Below are positions 63,381 through 64,000 of a stretch of 64,000 bases of DNA, one piece after another. The stretch is from Thiomicrorhabdus indica. Lineage in GTDB: Bacteria; Pseudomonadota; Gammaproteobacteria; Thiomicrospirales; Thiomicrospiraceae. Made by a program: the position numbers and the translations under genes. Location of the stretch: contig NZ_CP033040.1 in assembly GCF_004293625.1 (NCBI RefSeq), forward strand, positions 868,001 to 932,000, written 5' to 3'. The notes beneath the pieces are model-generated. The model did no database searches. It was given only the letters and a program-made list of their open reading frames with translations, and was not told where the DNA came from. The first letter of the stretch is position 1. Every line of letters starts with the position of its first letter.

Positions 63381-64000
63381 ATGAACATTAGGCATGATCA
63401 AAATGCGTCAGACGTGGTAGTGGGGCTTGATATTGGAACCTCAAAGATTGCTGCTATTGTTGGAAAATTAACGAATAATGGTCAGGTTGAAGTGTTGGGA
63501 ATTGGGACCTATCCTTCTGTTGGGATGAAAAAAGGCGTTGTAGTCAATATCGAGGCAACGGTTGACTCGATTCGTGAAGCTGTCACTCGCGCGGAAAATA
63601 CTTCAGGGATCAGTAACATTAAACGTGTGCTAGTTGGGGTGTCAGGTAGCCATATTCAGAGTATTAATTCGCACGGTACTGTGGCCATTCCTAATAAAGA
63701 AGTTTCCCATGAAGATATTGATCGAGTCATGCAAAACGCTCAAACGATCAAGCTTCCCTCGAGTGACCAAATCTTGCATGTCATGCCGCAATCGTACACC
63801 ATTGATGGTCAAGAAGGGATTCGCGAGCCTTTAGGCATGTCGGGGGTTCGTCTTGAAGCTAATGCGCATATTGTGACGGGATCAGCCAGTGCTTTATCCA
63901 ATATTACTAAATGCGTTGAACGATGTGGTTTGGAAGTCGATGGGTTAGTGCTTGAGCAATTGGCTTCCAGCGATGCGGTTCTTTCTGAAGATGAAAAAGA
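63381..64000 (+). CDS. ftsA: Cell division protein FtsA, N-terminal part (cut by window end)
   Basis: Actin-like membrane tether of FtsZ. About 206 residues are visible, starting MNIRHDQNASDVVVGLDIGTSKIAAIVG (phosphate 1 motif), then EVSHEDIDRVMQNAQ, LHVMPQSYTIDGQEGIREPLGMSGVRLEAN. The ATG at 63381 has a strong AGGGAAGGG site. The C-terminal amphipathic helix and whatever follows, normally ftsZ, lie outside the window. Confidence 0.95.
   Translation, partial: MNIRHDQNASDVVVGLDIGTSKIAAIVGKLTNNGQVEVLGIGTYPSVGMKKGVVVNIEATVDSIREAVTRAENTSGISNIKRVLVGVSGSHIQSINSHGTVAIPNKEVSHEDIDRVMQNAQTIKLPSSDQILHVMPQSYTIDGQEGIREPLGMSGVRLEANAHIVTGSASALSNITKCVERCGLEVDGLVLEQLASSDAVLSEDEK

Overview
This window looks like a piece of a gammaproteobacterial chromosome that leans AT-rich. 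The evidence is the division and cell-wall (dcw) gene order, the rsmI/lpoA/yraN - rnpB - mraZ neighbourhood, the Znu and SUF genes, an LpoA lipoprotein and an RsmJ methyltransferase. A Thiotrichales/Piscirickettsiaceae-like sulfur bacterium is my guess from overall gene style; the sequence does not prove it. No tRNA, rRNA, phage or CRISPR was seen. RNase P RNA is present at about 25226-25601.

Layout. 1-2358: a mevalonate-pathway operon on the minus strand (mvaA -> fni -> mvaS, the last cut by the window edge). 2592-13315: mostly housekeeping and poorly known genes (parvulin, SYLF protein, gamma-glutamyltransferase, DgkA, a DnaQ-like exonuclease, a possible PilZ protein, a HIRAN protein, a pseudouridine synthase, a YgjP-type metalloprotease, a methyltransferase). 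13692-18400: PEP synthase, a truncated haemoglobin next to an HPP-family membrane protein, then a 271-bp MITE-like element. 18446-25601: yraN-lpoA, rsmI, a lone receiver, rsmJ, a PBP4-type DD-peptidase and rnpB. 26208-41136: first part of the dcw cluster, mraZ-rsmH-ftsZ | terminator | ftsL-ftsI-murE-murF-mraY-murD-ftsW-murG-SDR. 41431-59894: about 19 kb unrelated to dcw (chemoreceptor, lgt, thyA, a double solute-binding-protein fusion with a GGDEF-EAL protein, folA, znu genes, sufBCDS). 60063-64000: the dcw cluster resumes with murC-ddlB-ftsQ-ftsA (ftsA cut by the window end); murB is not in the usual place.

How the genes work together. The dcw genes make lipid II (MurC-F, MraY, MurG, Ddl) and the septal machinery (FtsW/I/L/Q/A/Z). 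The mraZ promoter is textbook, with four MraZ boxes at exact 10-bp spacing lying on the -10 element and the start region, so autoregulation is likely. A strong terminator after ftsZ separates mraZ-rsmH-ftsZ from ftsL onward. The znu block is a zinc importer with a possible metallochaperone relative. sufBCDS is an Fe-S assembly operon.

Most striking signal. The perfect palindrome ACCGGCCGGT occurs 24 times by eye, plus 11 one-mismatch copies. It lies in and between genes, and most copies are followed by an A-rich RA extension. Three pairs face each other to make terminator-like hairpins. In genes it encodes PAG (mostly), RPV or TGR. This resembles DNA uptake sequences or cyanobacterial HIP1, in a form I do not recognise. 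The second notable feature is a complete ftsZ sitting between rsmH and ftsL, although ftsA (whose usual 3' neighbour is ftsZ) lies at the window's right edge.
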